A DNA stretch of 64,000 bases from Metarhizium brunneum (GCF_013426205.1 NC_089422.1:4216001-4280000), one strand, 5' to 3'; counted from the stretch's first letter, positions 22,256 through 35,600 are shown. Notes: generated by a model from the letters alone, not told the origin. Numbers and translations: made by a program.

Positions 22256-25200
22256 ATGAGTGCCGCCGCCGCCGAAGATAGCCTCAAGGTCGAAAAGTGT
22301 CTCGCTTCTTCCGACACAACTACTCCAGAGAATGAGAAGTATGGGGAAGGAGCGAAGGACGTTGCCCCTGACGAGGCAAAACCCCGGCCCGAGCGAACAG
22401 CGACATTCAACGATTATCTGGTTTGTTTCCCACCTCTTCTAAGATGATGGTTTTTTTATACAGACCGAGTATTAATCGGCTTAATTCGACAGAGAGTATT
22501 CAAATATGCATCGAAATGGGACTTCCTTGCTTACGCTGCGGGCGTGCTGGCATCTATCGGTGCTGGCATCACCCTGCCGTTAATGAACGTTGTATTCGGT
22601 GAGTTCGTCCACACGCGCAACCAGCAACCCAAGGGCTGTGACCTATATATTTTAATTCAACGTATTGACCATTCCTAGGCAAGTTCGTTGGAAACTTTAG
22701 CAGCTTCTCAAATTTCAACGCCGGAGGTGCTGGCATCACCAAGGCCGAATTTCAATCCAAACTGGACAAGTTGGCGTAAGTAGCGCATCGAATATTCGAA
22801 TATAGTTGTCTAGGATTCAACTAACTCGTCTTCTTGCAGATTATACATGTTCGCATTGTTTATTGGTCGTCTTGGACTCAACTATATTAACAAGGTATTT
22901 TTGACTATACCGCCAACTAGATTTATGCGCCGACTAATGTGCTTTTTTCAAGCTGTGTTTTCGAATGATTGGAATAAGACTCTCTTCGGCGATCCGACTA
23001 CACTACCTCCAAGCCCTTTTTGCCCAAAGCATTCATGTGTTGGATTCGATGCCCCCTGGATACGCCACCACGACTATTACTAGCACCAGCAACACCTTGC
23101 AGTTGGGCATCTCGGAAAAATTGGGCGTCTTTGTCGAATTCTCGGCTACCATTATTGCTGCCATAATCATCGCGTTTTCCTACAATTGGTTGTTGACTCT
23201 TGTGACGGCATCGTCCATCTTTTTTATTGCTTTGACAGTCTCAATACTGTTGCCGTTTATTGTCAAGTGCAATACGAGAGTTACAAAGGTAAATTTCGCA
23301 GTATTTTCGCATGAAAACGTATTCATCATTTCTAACACTCATCCATCAATTTAGACCGAGGGAAAAGCTGCGGCAGTTGCCAGCGAGGCAATGTCCAGTA
23401 TTCGCATGATCATGGCCTGTGGTGCTGAATCGCGAATCGCCAAGAAGTATGCGGCGTTTGTTGAAGAGACAAAGAAACATGCTCAGTTTATGTCTCCACT
23501 CATTGCGCTTCAATTTGGATTAATTGTATGTCGTACGACCGTTTGTGTGTATGTTCTGCCGGGGCTTGCTGACACATATGCAGTTCTTCGGTGCCTTTGC
23601 CGCCTTTGCCCTTGCCTTCTGGTACGGCATCAAGTCTTTTGTTGACGATTCAAGAGGCGATCTTAGTACCATAGTGATGTAAGGTGTAACCACCCCATGG
23701 AAAATACACTAAGCTGATACATCATAGTGTCTTATTCTCCGTTATGATGGTCGTCTTCTCGCTGGAGAGAACATCAACGCCAATGTTGGCCGTTAGCAAA
23801 GCTACAGTAGCCGCCTGCCAGTTTTTCACCGTTATCGATGCCCCTGCCCCGAGTAAGGGCCACCTTAAAACCCCCGAAGTAGCTGCTACAGATGATATTG
23901 TGCTGGATGATGTTACTTTCGCATACCCTAGTCGCCCTCACGTCAAGATTCTTGATGGATTGGATTTGCGGATCGAGGCTGGAAAGATTACGGCCATTGT
24001 TGGCCCATCTGGCTCTGGCAAGAGTACCATCGTTGGCCTCATAGAACGGTGGTACAACCTAAAAGATCAACATGTGGTTGCCAAAGCTGTGGAAAAAAAG
24101 AAGAAAAACAAAGGCTCCGAGTCTGAGGATGATGGACCGGAGGAAGGCCAGTCTGAGGCCGAGGACACCGGCCCTCCCATCAAACTCAGCGGCACAATAT
24201 CCACTTCTGGTCACCCACTCGATGATATTGAACTGAAATGGTGGCGATCACAAATTGGAATGGTTCAACAAGAACCCTTTCTTTTCAACGATACTATCTA
24301 CACGAACGTGGCGAATGGCTTAGTAGGCTCCCGATGGGAGCACGAGTCGGAAGAGAAGAAGAGAGAATTAGTTAAGGAAGCTTGTAAAGAAGCATTCGCT
24401 GACGAGTTTATCGACAAGCTCCCCGCGGTAGGAACCACAAGCGTCATTCTAGATTTTAGTTATTATTTTCGCTAACATGCTGCATACAGGGCTACGATAC
24501 ACTTGTGGGGGACAGCGGTGCCAAGTTGTCAGGAGGCCAACGCCAACGGATTGCCATTGCCCGATCCATCGTTCGAAAGCCCGCGATTCTCGTTCTTGAC
24601 GAAGCCACAAGCGCCATTGATGTCCGCGGCGAACGGATCGTGCAAGCTGCACTGGACCGGGTTGCCAAAAATAGGACGACTATTACCATTGCGCATCGTC
24701 TGTCAACGATCAAGAAGGCAGACCGTATTGTCGTCCTCAAGAAGGGCCAAGTGGTGGAGAGTGGGACGCATGAGAGTCTCATTGCAATGGAAAATGGCGT
24801 GTATGCCGGCCTTGTCAACGCACAAACCTTGTCCCTTGGAGCTGAACATGACGCCGCGAATGAGACCATTGATATGGACACGGACGGCGACGGAAGCACT
24901 ACTCTTGAGCGCCGGAAGAGCAAAGCAGTCTCTGAACATGAAGCCATGGCTGAGACCAAGTTGGAAAAGCAGCGTAATCTCATCAGGAGTTTTGGCCGCT
25001 TTTTCTACGAATCAAAACAATATTGGTATCTCATGTGTCTAACGGTGTTTTTCGCGGCATGCGCTGGATCTGCCATCCCTCTCCAGGCTTACATGTTTGC
25101 CAATGTTGTGGTCATTTTCAAATACGAAGGCGACAAGCCAAAGCTCATGTCCGAAGGCAACTTCTGGTCTCTTATGTGGACTATTCTCGCTATCGGTGTG

Positions 25201-26914
25201 GGACTTGCTTATTTCTTCTGCTTCTTGTTTTCGACTCGGCTGGCCTCGATTATTCGAAACAAGTATCAGCAGATGTACTTCGAGGCCATTCTATATCAGA
25301 AGGCATCATTCTTCGATGAAGAGGATCACTCACAAGGGACCATGACTTCCCGTGCCTCCGGAGACCCCAAGCAGCTTGAAGAGCTGATGGGAGCGAACAT
25401 GGCTAGTGTTTATGTCGCTATTTTCAGTCTTACAGGATCAATCATCATCGCCTTCTCGTTCGGGTGGAAGCTAGCATTGGTATCAACCTGCGTTGTCTTG
25501 CCCATAATGCTTGGTACATCATACTGGCGTTTCAAATATGAGATCCAGTTTGAGAAGATGAATAATGAAGTATTTGCAGAAAGCTCCAAGTTCGCATCAG
25601 AGTCCATTGGTGCATTCCGAACCGTCACTTCTCTCACCCTAGAGGACCCAATATGTCAGCGATTTGAAGAACTTTGCCGGGGCCACGTCGGGACAGCCTT
25701 CAAGAAAGCCAGATGGGTCAGTTTGCTCTTTGGCTTCTCAGACAGCGCTACCATGGCGTGCCAAGCTCTTGTCTTTTACTACGGCGGCCGACTACTTCTC
25801 AGTGGCGAGTACCAGATCTTGAACTTCTTTGTCTGCTTCATGTCTATCATTCAAGCTGGCGAATCCGCTGGTCAAGGATTGAGTTTTGGACCAAATGCCG
25901 CTCAAGTGACAGCTGCTTCGAATAGAATTTTGAACATGCGAGACTCAAGGCTGCGCGATGACCACTCTGAAAAGGATGACATTTCGGAGGCAAAGGGTGG
26001 GATGAAGATTGAGCTGGAAAACGTCCATTTCAAGTATCCTTCCCGCAACATTCCGGTATTCCAGGGGTTGAGCTTGACGATTGAGAAGGGCCAGTTTGCC
26101 GCTTTGGTTGGTGCATCTGGGTGTGGCAAGACGAGTATCATTTCACTCTTGGAGAGGTGTGTAACTGACCAACTTCTTGTCTGAAAAGTGCATGTAATGT
26201 GCTAAATATTGAGCCAGATTCTATGATGTGGAGAGGGGGCGAATTCTTTGCAACGGTAGAGATATCAAGGACGTGAACATATACGCCTACAGGCGACATT
26301 TGTCGCTTGTTGCACAAGAAGCGACCTTATTCCAAGGTAAGTAGCCTCGGTTGATGACTGTATCTGCCATTCAGCTTACAAAAGATGCAGGTACCCTTCG
26401 AGAGAACATCCTGCTAGGCGTCGACGACCAAGCAATTACGGAAGAAAAGCTCCACCAGGCCTGTCGCGACGCCTCCATCCACGACTTTATCGTCTCCCTC
26501 CCAGAAGGATACAACACAAACATTGGCTCTCGAGGAGTCACCCTCTCCGGCGGCCAGAAGCAGCGCGTAGCCATCGCTCGAGCTCTCATCCGTGACCCGA
26601 ACATCCTGCTCCTCGATGAGGCCACTAGTTCCCTTGACTCGGAAAGCGAGAAACTCGTGCAAGCCGCGTTTGAGCGCGCTGGAAAAGGGCGCACCATGGT
26701 CGTTGTTGCACATAGGTTAGCTACTGTTCAGAATGCAGATGTCATTTTCGTGCTGGGCGAAGGCGGGAAGCTATTGGAGCAAGGCAACCATATGGAACTA
26801 CTTAGAAAGAGGGGTATTTACTGGCAAATGGTGAGTATCAAACAGTATATACAACGTGAATTGCTTGCGAATTCTAACAAATGGCAGTGTCAAAGCCAGG
26901 CTCTAGATCGGTAA
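22256..26914 (+). CDS. ABC transporter, full-length ABCB/MDR type
   Basis: Twelve exons join in phase to 1325 aa: 22256..22420, 22493..22598, 22679..22775, 22840..22894, 22953..23288, 23355..23525, 23584..23678, 23728..24427, 24490..26156, 26218..26336, 26391..26830, 26888..26914. The layout is TMD-NBD-TMD-NBD, as in P-glycoprotein and fungal pmd1/AtrD-like exporters of the plasma membrane. NBD1 has Walker [10 protein letters not shown] (about 435), the Q-loop region, signature [10 protein letters not shown] (about 588) and Walker [16 protein letters not shown]2 has Walker [10 protein letters not shown] (about 1115), signature [10 protein letters not shown] (about 1221) and [14 protein letters not shown]1 carries a charged insertion of about 45 residues between Walker A and the Q-loop ([18 protein letters not shown]), absent from NBD2. 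Substrate is unknown; drug or metabolite efflux is family inference. The N-terminus is polar and cytosolic. It converges on an alpha/beta hydrolase gene. Confidence 0.93.
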
Positions 26915-27250
26915 TACATCATCGAACGGGACCACACCCTGGGGGAGGGGGGGCATTACTCATATCAACGGCGTTGTTGTTTTTTATTTTGGGTTCAACA
27001 CTACCTATTGCGCTTGCATCTTGATTCATCTCGATCCATCTTGTTTACACACTACTCTTCATAATGATTCCTTTCTAGATATCAGACATTTTCAAGCATT
27101 TCAATATCGTGGTATATACACACAAAGCAAGCGCTATCCTACTCCACCTCTAGATGTAAGCTATACATAGATCAATATCACAATTCACAACCACCTTCGC
27201 ACCGTCTACCTCGACGTCGACATGTGAAACATGACGTCACAAATAAGGCT
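26915..27250. other. Intergenic region between convergent ABC transporter and hydrolase genes
   Basis: The region is 336 bp of 3' flanks. It contains a G-run (26941-26954 area) followed by a T-rich stretch about 40 bp later, which could belong to the transporter's 3' processing region. No open frame of interest was seen. Confidence 0.5.
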
Positions 27251-28573
27251 CTACGTCTTCATATCCCAAAACTCGTCCAGCTCCTTCATAATGGCGGCAA
27301 CATGCGTCATGACAAAGTCATGGCTCCCAGGCACGACTCTCCAAAAGACATGGCCCTCGCCGCCGACGAGCGGCAGCCCATCACGCGCATAGTCGTCGGC
27401 GCTAATCAACTCGTCCGTCTCGGCAAAGATGACGGCCGTCGTACCCCTTTCCCGCTTCGCCAGCCCCTTCCACTCCTCATGCTGCTCTGTAAGCGGCGCA
27501 TACCGAATACACGACATGAAGGCCGGCACGAAGCCCTCGTGATTGTGCACCATCCACCGCACGTAGTCCAAGACCCTCTCCTCCAGAGGCGTCTTCTCGC
27601 CGGCCAGATTCTCGGCCTCGGCAACGGCCAGCACACCAGCGGCCCTGGACCTGGCAGCCCTCGACGACGCAATAGGCCGCTGCAGCCGCTGTCCGGTGAG
27701 GACGGCAAGAATGCGCTCGGGGATGAAGCCGCTCGAGAAGATGAAACGGCTGACGGCCCCAAAGGACGCGGCGTCGATGAGGCCCGCCGGCGCGAGCAGC
27801 ACCAGCGACGACACCATGTGCGGGAAGGCATTGGCAAAGGGAATGACGATGCCGCCGCCCAGAGAATACCCAATTAGCCGGAAGCCCGAGGTGCCCGTCC
27901 AGCTGAGGCGGGACGACGCCAGCACGAGCAGGATCTGCGTGGTATACAGCCGCGTGTCGTGCGGGATGTCGCCCACGCCGTCGGTGAAGCCGCGCCCAAA
28001 CAGGTCCTACCGCTTCGTCAGTCCTTTTTTTGCCAAGTTCCCACCAGACTTCCTCAAGGGGACATTGGCCGCAAACAACGTACAAACAGCATGACGCGAC
28101 ACCCCCGCTCAACCAAGGCATGTGCGATCCGTCCCAGCGTAATGCACGACGTGCTTATCCCATGAACAAGAAGCACCTTGTCGCCATCCTCCGGCCCGAA
28201 CTCGTAGACCCGTATCGTGCCATACTGCCCACGGTGTTAGTCGGCAAGCAAACAAGCATGACTCCCTTTCCCTCAATGCTTCGTATAAAAGCAGACTTCC
28301 CCCCGCCCAAAAAAAGAAAGGGAAAAAGAAAAACCATACCGGCGTCTCGACGTCCCTCGCTCCCGGAAAGGCATCCGGCAAATACACCAGCTCGCTCAGC
28401 TCCTCCCTCGACGCCCTCGGCAGCACCGTCTTCAGCGGACTCCGCAGAACGCTCCGCCTCCTCGGCCACAGCGTCGCCTTGGCCACGACTATCAGGGAGG
28501 CGGTGGCGACGGCGGCGGTGGTAGCGACGACGGCCGGGTGAGGAATGTCTGGCCAGCGGAGGAGCGTGTCCAT
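27251..28573 (-). CDS. Alpha/beta hydrolase with N-terminal membrane anchor
   Basis: Exons 28573..28340, 28224..28084 and 28006..27251 join in phase 0 to 376 aa. A hydrophobic stretch at about 14-35 (AVVATTAAVATASLIVVAKA) could be a membrane anchor. The hydrolase fold starts near residue 78 with YGTIRVYEFG, then LLVHGISTSCITLGRIAHAL (oxyanion-hole HG), FDLFGRGFTDG, and the nucleophile elbow GYSLGGG. The catalytic His is probably in VVPGSHDFVMTH near the C-terminus. This is a serine hydrolase of the monoglyceride-lipase/epoxide-hydrolase-like group; substrate is not predictable. It is convergent with the ABC transporter and may or may not work with it. A polypyrimidine/GA repeat lies just upstream (about 28653-28690). 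Confidence 0.85.
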
Positions 28574-29316
28574 GGCTTTGCTGGATTTGCCGGGCCGCAC
28601 GGGACGGAAGAAAAGAGAGCGGTCGGTGGACTTGACGAATAGGCCTTGACGGTTGTTTTTTTTTTTAAAGAGAGAGAGAGAGAAAGATGAGGAAAAGGAA
28701 AAAACAAAGAGCGAAGAGGCTATGTCCGAGGAGCAAGAGATGGTTAAGTCGAGGCCTGGAATGAAGGCGTTGAACGAGCTGAAGCTGCCTGGCGCCCTGC
28801 TTTGGGCATATGACGCCAGTGCCTGCCTGCATTCGCTGTGCATGCATGGCTGCATGTGACCCCGTACGGCGTACCCCACGCCCACGGCGTCGGGAGCTAC
28901 GGAGCTCCGTGGGCGGCAGGGGCAGGCTTGACTTGCCAGGGAAGGCGGCTCTGGGGTCACCACTTGGACGCCGGCGTGGACGGCATATGGGCGAGAGGGG
29001 CGATTCTACTTGACGGTTTTAAATTGTCCCCAAGTGTGCGGCGTGGCGTGGCTGCTCATATGGCATAACTTGTCAAAAATCATGGTCTACAATATGTGTT
29101 CATGTTGCTTTGTGTACGTATGCGGCAGCGGCAAGGGCCATGGGCCATGGGCCGGCCTCACTCTTCCTGAGTTGAGAAATCCATATGGACATCTTGGTAT
29201 TATATCTTTTGTAGGTAGATTGGCATTGCAATGCCGAATCGTCGTGTACCTTGTCAACAGCACAGTATCCTTTAGTACGTCCTCCATCGACGTCCGCCTG
29301 TCTTGTCCACGCCGAG
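28574..29316. promoter_or_regulatory. Upstream region of the hydrolase; 3' flank of the C2H2/Zn2Cys6 gene
   Basis: The region carries a T-run followed by (AG)n at about 28652-28685, a near-palindrome ACGGAGCTCCGT at 28899-28910, and a short repeat of GGGCCAT at about 29137-29152. These sit where the hydrolase promoter should be. No gene is supported here. Confidence 0.4.
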
Positions 29317-32300
29317 TTAGCCCAAGCCAACTGCCCACGCCGCATTCCCGAGCTGTTTTATCAGTTGTATCAAGTTCTCAACCATGGCAGGCAATCCCTC
29401 TTGCGCCTGCGTAAAGTTCACTCGCAGTACATCCTGACCCATCTCCATGCAGGCTCGAGGGGCGTGCAGTGCTGCCTCCGTTGCTGTTCCACGAATCGCG
29501 GGTCCCTTGATCATTGGCCGACCTTGCTCGAAGCCGATAAATCGCTGAATCGCAATCGAGTCCGCACTGTCCAAGTATATTGGCTCCGCGCCAATTTGTG
29601 ACGCCACATACTGTCGTCGGTTTGCCCTTGTCACCACGCCATATGTCCACAGTGTTATTGAAGCGTGGTGTACTGCTACCGCATAAAAGTCCTTCAAGTG
29701 GCCTGGCGGGAAGAACTTGGCGTATCGTAACACCTGCGACGCACACCAAGCCGCCGAGCGCGCTTCAGAACTCGTGATCCATTGCTGCAATATCGGGTAG
29801 ATGCGCCGTGCCTGGTCCTCGCCCTCCTTGCCCAGGAACAACTGCAAGTCGTCAAGAGACACATGCAGATTCATCATGAGAAGGTAGAGGAGTAAGTGCT
29901 CCCGCGCTGACATGCCTTGCCAACCAGCCGCAATGAGGTGAAAGCTTTGGAGGTCCTTGACTAGCTCTTGGTGGCGAGAGCTCAGTAGCAAATTGGGGTT
30001 GCCTCCGAGGCTGTTCGCATACGACCGCGACTTGTGAACCGAGCTGAGTTGTCGATACTCGAGGATCAGCGCCCAGAACCCGTGAAGAAAGATCGAAATC
30101 GAGAATTGGACGTCCAGGCGCGCGTGATTTGCCGTCAACAGGTGGACGTCGTGGAATAGGTCGCCCACAGACGGTGGCCGCTTAGAAAGACCCGCGTTCC
30201 TCTCCAGGTACTGCGCCTTCCATTCCTGTGCCGTCTTTGCCAACCACAACTCTCTAGCTTCGGGCAATGGCAAGGTCAACTCTGAATACGACAAGCATGG
30301 GTTTGTCAATGTCGTCATCGATGTCTGAGCCTCTCGAAGATAACAATGGAAGACTAGACTATACCAAATATTAGCCCGCCGTCTCCATACGAAGAAATAG
30401 ACACAACGGTGCGCACCGTTTCCATTGTTCTCTCTCAATCCACAACTTCCACTTTTCCTCGAGAACTTCGCCTTCATCTGATGGATCGACATTGATGATG
30501 GGATACTTTGCTCGTTGGAATTTGCCCCGATATCGCATCATCTAGTCTCGCTGTTAAGATTACGTTTGTGGTTTGGGCTACACACGTGACACCGGGTGCG
30601 TACCGTGACAGGAATGACAAGATGGCATTCTGCAATCTCCATCCTACGGCGATTGCCACTCCAAAGACCGAGGTCTTGGACCAGGATAAGTGATTGAACT
30701 AAGCCTAAACGTTGGATTGCCGTATTGTTTTCCTCGAACTGCCGATACGTCAGCATTCTCCTAGAACTCACTCAAGGGATCCGGAAAATGTTCATACCCG
30801 ACTGGGGAGTGAGAGGCCTGTTTACGACGTCAGCCCAGAGCTTGAATATCTTGGTTGAACATGTCACTACTTACGGACGGCTTCCATCACTGCGAACCCA
30901 AATTTGCGCAACGTTGGCACCGGCGTCAAGGAGCCTCCATGAGCGGCAGCCATGGCGATCCACTCTGGCCACTGATCCTTGAGTTTGAACGTAGGGAAAT
31001 GAATCCATGAATCTACTTGGCAAGCTTGAGCAGCAAGATATATATGCGTCAGAGTATCCAACACTTCCACGGTGGGGAAAGACGCGGCAACCTGATTAGC
31101 CACGGAGGTTTGGCGGCACTGGGAGAGGAGAATGGCCATAACACGGTCCCGCCCGGATTGTTCCAGTTTCTCAGCAACAACTCTTTCCAAACAATCTCGG
31201 CTATGTTGAAATTGGGAGCTTGATGTATCTTGGGTCGATACAGCAAAGAAGCTCTGTTCCTTATACCCGTTGTCGTTGGAATTTGGATCCCAACGCCATG
31301 GCGATTCAGTCCAGACTTTGACCAGGCTCTTTCGCATCTGGTTTATCTCGGCCGAATTTTCGGGGCGGGGGATCAGATCCTGGGCCGGCATTGTGCCTTC
31401 AATCATGCCGTCCATGTTCCATTGGTCCAGCATGCCGAAATCCAGGTCTGTCAGTTCAAGGCTGGCATTGTCGCAGAAATCAAGAACCGGCATTCCTTGT
31501 GGGGTTGTCATCTTGTTTGGATCAAACGGCTGCTCATACAACACATCTCGAAGAAAATCGAAGAACGGCGAGTTGTTGAAATCTATGACTCCTGTTGGAG
31601 GTTCATATACTGGCGGTGCAAGTATTTCATTGTTGGCTAAAGGGTGGTTGTCAGCACATGCTGCTTGCCATTCACATCTGAGTGAGGCCTTGTTCATGTA
31701 CATACCTTGGTCCAAGAGAGTTTCTGGCGTGGGCAATTGGCTCTCCTCGGGTTTAAATGACGTCGTCTGTGAGTAAGGGCTGGTCTTGCTGCTAGCCTCA
31801 GGGCCAGAGGCAGGGCCATTAGGCGCTGAATTGGCATGGCTGTGCGCGACTGGGGAGGAAGAGTTGCCTGACTCTGTGCTGGAGGCGGCTACAGGTGCTG
31901 CTACAGCTGTGGCAGAATGACCAGAATCATGGGCAGCCGTGGCGTGTGTTTTTGGTGGGATATGGTGATGAGGGTTGGACGAGGGGCCGGCTTCCGAGAA
32001 GATGCAAGTCAACTTGCGATTGACACAACGCCTGCATGGCTTGGAATCGTCGCACTTGACTCTGGCCACAGCGCATGGTCGACACGCCTGAGAGACACGA
32101 CCTGCTGCGGGAGACGAGTTTATTCGCCGTCGTTTCTGCGGCGAGTCATTCTCGTGATTCGCAACATGGCGGCGCAGAAGATCCTTTCGAGCAAAGGATT
32201 TTTGGCAGACTTCGCAAGTAAAGCGTCGGCCTAGTGTGTGGGTTTGGACGTGTCTGACCAAATGCTCTGGCCGGGAGTAGGAGCGTCCACAATCCCGACA

Positions 32301-32660
32301 GGCATACAAGTTGTTGCCTTCATGATTTTGACGTGATGAAGTAACAGAAGTAGAGCCCTCAACTGGCAGCGCTGACGTGGTTGTCGTGGTGGTCGCGGCC
32401 GAGGCCGAGGCCGAGGAGGGAGCAGACTCTCCAGTATTGCGGTACGGCTGTGACTCAGTCGACCCTGGGACTGTGGCTAGAGAGCGGTGTCCTATTCCGA
32501 AAGATTGCTGCGAGCCTGAAGCCCCAGTACGCGGCAGCGACACAGCAACATTGGGCCGAGATTGCGGCTGAGGCTGAAGTCGATATGGCTGAGGAACATC
32601 CGACACTGACGAAACCGGTCGTGGGGGATGAAGAATCTGCGATAACGACGGACCGGTCAT
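29317..32660 (-). CDS. Transcription factor with two C2H2 fingers, a Zn2Cys6 cluster and a fungal TF domain
   Basis: Six exons (32660..31706, 31636..30875, 30817..30798, 30738..30604, 30541..30417, 30358..29317) join in phase to 1012 aa. Exon 3 is a 20-nt micro-exon. C2H2 finger 1 is at about 119-141 and finger 2 at 147-169. A canonical Zn2Cys6 cluster (CX2CX6CX5CX2CX6C) is at 193-219, beginning ACRPCAVARVKC. A Ser/Ala/Pro-rich linker leads to a fungal-specific transcription-factor domain in the C-terminal half (for example VFHCYLREAQTSMTTL). The combination of C2H2 pair and zinc cluster is a known Pezizomycotina class that includes the melanin regulators Pig1/Cmr1, but I cannot assign this one to a pathway. 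It is nuclear by inference. The second intron (31637-31705, 69 nt) has no stop and is a multiple of three. Confidence 0.88.
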
Positions 32661-35600
32661 GGCGCGGCCAGGAGAGCGGCCTCAATCCCCGACCCCGAGA
32701 ATTGGAATCTCTCCGAGGTACTCCGTACACAATGCCACAATCTCACGAGGAGCTCGCGTGAGTGATGGAATTCCTGGAGCGCATGAGTGGGCAGGTAGCT
32801 GTGTGCAGCACTCAATGCAGTATCTCGAGTCTGGTGTGTATTGCCAAAGGTCAGAAATTCAGAATACCAGGAGCCGGTAGTCTTGGCAACTGTTCAAAGT
32901 AATTACAGTAAAGGCGAAGGCAAAGTGGTTCGGGGCCGTACTGATGGCACAAAGAATGCAGCGCTTGGTTGTCGTTGGTCGGCTCAATGTTGTCTGAAAG
33001 ACGGCAGCTAGATTGCTTAGTCGACAGCCAGATTGATTGCCGGATACTTGCGGCCACACACCTTTTTCGGGACCAACCCACACCAAGAAGCCCAAGACGC
33101 CGCAAAGAGCAGAGTTCGGAGTACGTACAGTATTCCGTACTGCAATGAGATATCGGAGGCGGTCACTCGCGTACTGAAAACTCAAGGGTGGAATTTGAGG
33201 TTATAGGTTTCACGTGTGGGCGGACTCGGTAGGCGTCTCGTCTCGTAGCCCATCTACACTCGGCGTAACACTGCGTTCTGTAAGGACAGCGATGATGACG
33301 GTGATGATGACGATTGATGGGCCTCACGTTCTGATATTAAACTCAGAGTCGATCCCATGGTCTGGCTGTCCTTGCATGATCAGTTGCTGGTCCGTGTCGA
33401 CGGCCCTGCGTTCTGGTGCTGGGGTTGGCGGCTAGGGGTGGAGCCCTCGTCTCGAAAGGTCAAGTAGCGAGACGCTAAGTGGGCAGGCAAACACCCCGAG
33501 GATATTAATTCAATGTTCCGACTGTTCAAATTGATGTTCTATCAAGTTGACATCAGTTGACCTGGGGACCAGTCGACGCCTAGAATGCGCTAACCCGCAG
33601 CCATCGGCCGCTGTAGTGACTGCATTGACTCACCATCAAGTGTCTGGTTCAGTTGACCTGAGTCGGACAGAGTCTGAAACTAGCGGCAATAAACACGCCT
33701 CGCGATTCATTCGCCTGCATGGGGGCCGGCGGAGGCCAGGGCATCCACGTCGACACCCCAAAAACACCCTGATGTGCCTCTTGGCTCTCGGTTTGTTTCC
33801 TGGATTCGTCCACACCGTCTATGAGCAATGAGCATTGAGTACATACATACCTCTAATACTTTTACTGACCTTGCCTTCCCAGCAAAAACAGAAAAGAAGA
33901 AGAAAACCACTACACGATCAATAGCGAACGCAAGGTCAGTGTGTCCCCGGGGTAACAGTCACAGCGGGAACCAAAAAAGAACATGACCAGCTCCAAGACA
34001 CACGGCCCTTCCCCATCAGAAGCTGATGAACTGATGCGACGTCAGCTTGTAGCACTATGGAGCTACGATGCGGCCTACACAAATCAAGGACCATACCCAC
34101 GCTCACGCTCAAGTTGAGTGTTGCGTGGCTATCGAAGGCTTAGGACAGCCGGTCCCCTTCTCCCAGACCTGGGCCGAGTATGAGCGATCATCATCCTTTC
34201 TTGAACATCTGTTTACCGGCTGCAGATCGAGTCTGAAGTGCGACATTGGGCTTGAAGAACAATAACATTCCTTCCACACACATGCGCGCGCCTTTTGAAT
34301 TCATTTGCGCTTCACAGCTGCATTCGGCCACTAGAGGCTGATACTGCTCCCATCGTTGGCCCAGTCGAACGACAGCAGCCCCAACGGACCTGCTATTACA
34401 GTAGTATGTGCATACAAGTGTGGCGTAGGGCTTGGCCCGTCTGGTTGGCCAGCACAGAACATGGCAGATGGGATGCCTCGTTGGTGGGGCAGGTTGGGTT
34501 GCTGGGCCTGCTCAGATCAGTTCAGAGTTCAGAGCATGCCTGGCAACATCGTACTACTCGGTCTGTACAAACATAATCGGAGCCAGCCAGCCACAGGGAA
34601 GAGGGCATGAACGCAAACCGTTCGCCTCTCTCTGTGCTCCGTACCCTAACCACTCGCGCATCGGCAGTTCATGTCTGGCCATCGAATTTGAAGCCACAAT
34701 GTCTAACTCTGACAAAAGAGCTTAGTGGAATGAGTGCAGTGTACTCTGTACACCAAGCGCTGGTCGCCTTCAGTCGGTGATAAACCAGTCAATAATGTTC
34801 AGCAGTATTTCCGGCGGAGCTCAATGCAGTGTTCCCAAGGCTATCGTGGTAAACACTGGAACACCGAGACACCTGAATCGTAACACCTGAATTGTGACAC
34901 CTGTCAGGTCAATTAGACTTACAGCCAAGGACACAGTCTCAGGGAACAGGGTGTCGCGAAGATTTGTTAGTGGCATTATTAGCCAAAAGCCTTGGCAAAT
35001 GCAACTCTACCTCTGAACCACTGATATTTGTCAAGGTTTTCAACCTGCATACCCTCGTTACTTTTTATTCCAACACCGTGGGATTGGGTACGTCGTATGT
35101 GCACCGAAAGCAGTGTGGGACACGCCGCCGCCCGCCTTGCATGTTCCGGCGCCATCTATCCTACATGATCCTGGTGTACGGAGTACATAGCATGGCTCAA
35201 TCAAGATCATCCGAGATTTGCTACGGCAACGGCCGTCAGAAAATTCATGACATGAAGCAGTACCCCCATACGCAAAAATAGAGAACTTGGCCTTCCGCAT
35301 GATTCGGCCCCCGTTTGGATTTGACGTCTCGCGACTTGTGATACACAACTCAACATGACATGAGCTCCAGCAGAGCGACTCTATGCAAATAACTACATAG
35401 CCTGGGTGTGACACTTTGACCATCATCGTGGTTGACCATTACAGGCTTTCGTTCGAAAGATTTCTCAGCTGGTCGTTCGTGCAGATATCCGGGGCGCCGA
35501 CGCCCGCCGCTCAAAGGAAGTTAATCTGTGCGACTAACCGTTCGGCATTGGATCTGAACCTAAGCTGTACACCCCTCTCTACAAGATCCCATGTCTCAAG

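Noticed and set aside
27224..28121. Long frames on both strands over the hydrolase
   Set aside because: Shadows caused by high GC third positions of the real hydrolase frame.
28652..28690. T-run plus (AG)n as a possible element end
   Set aside because: No target-site duplication or terminal repeat; simple sequence near a promoter.
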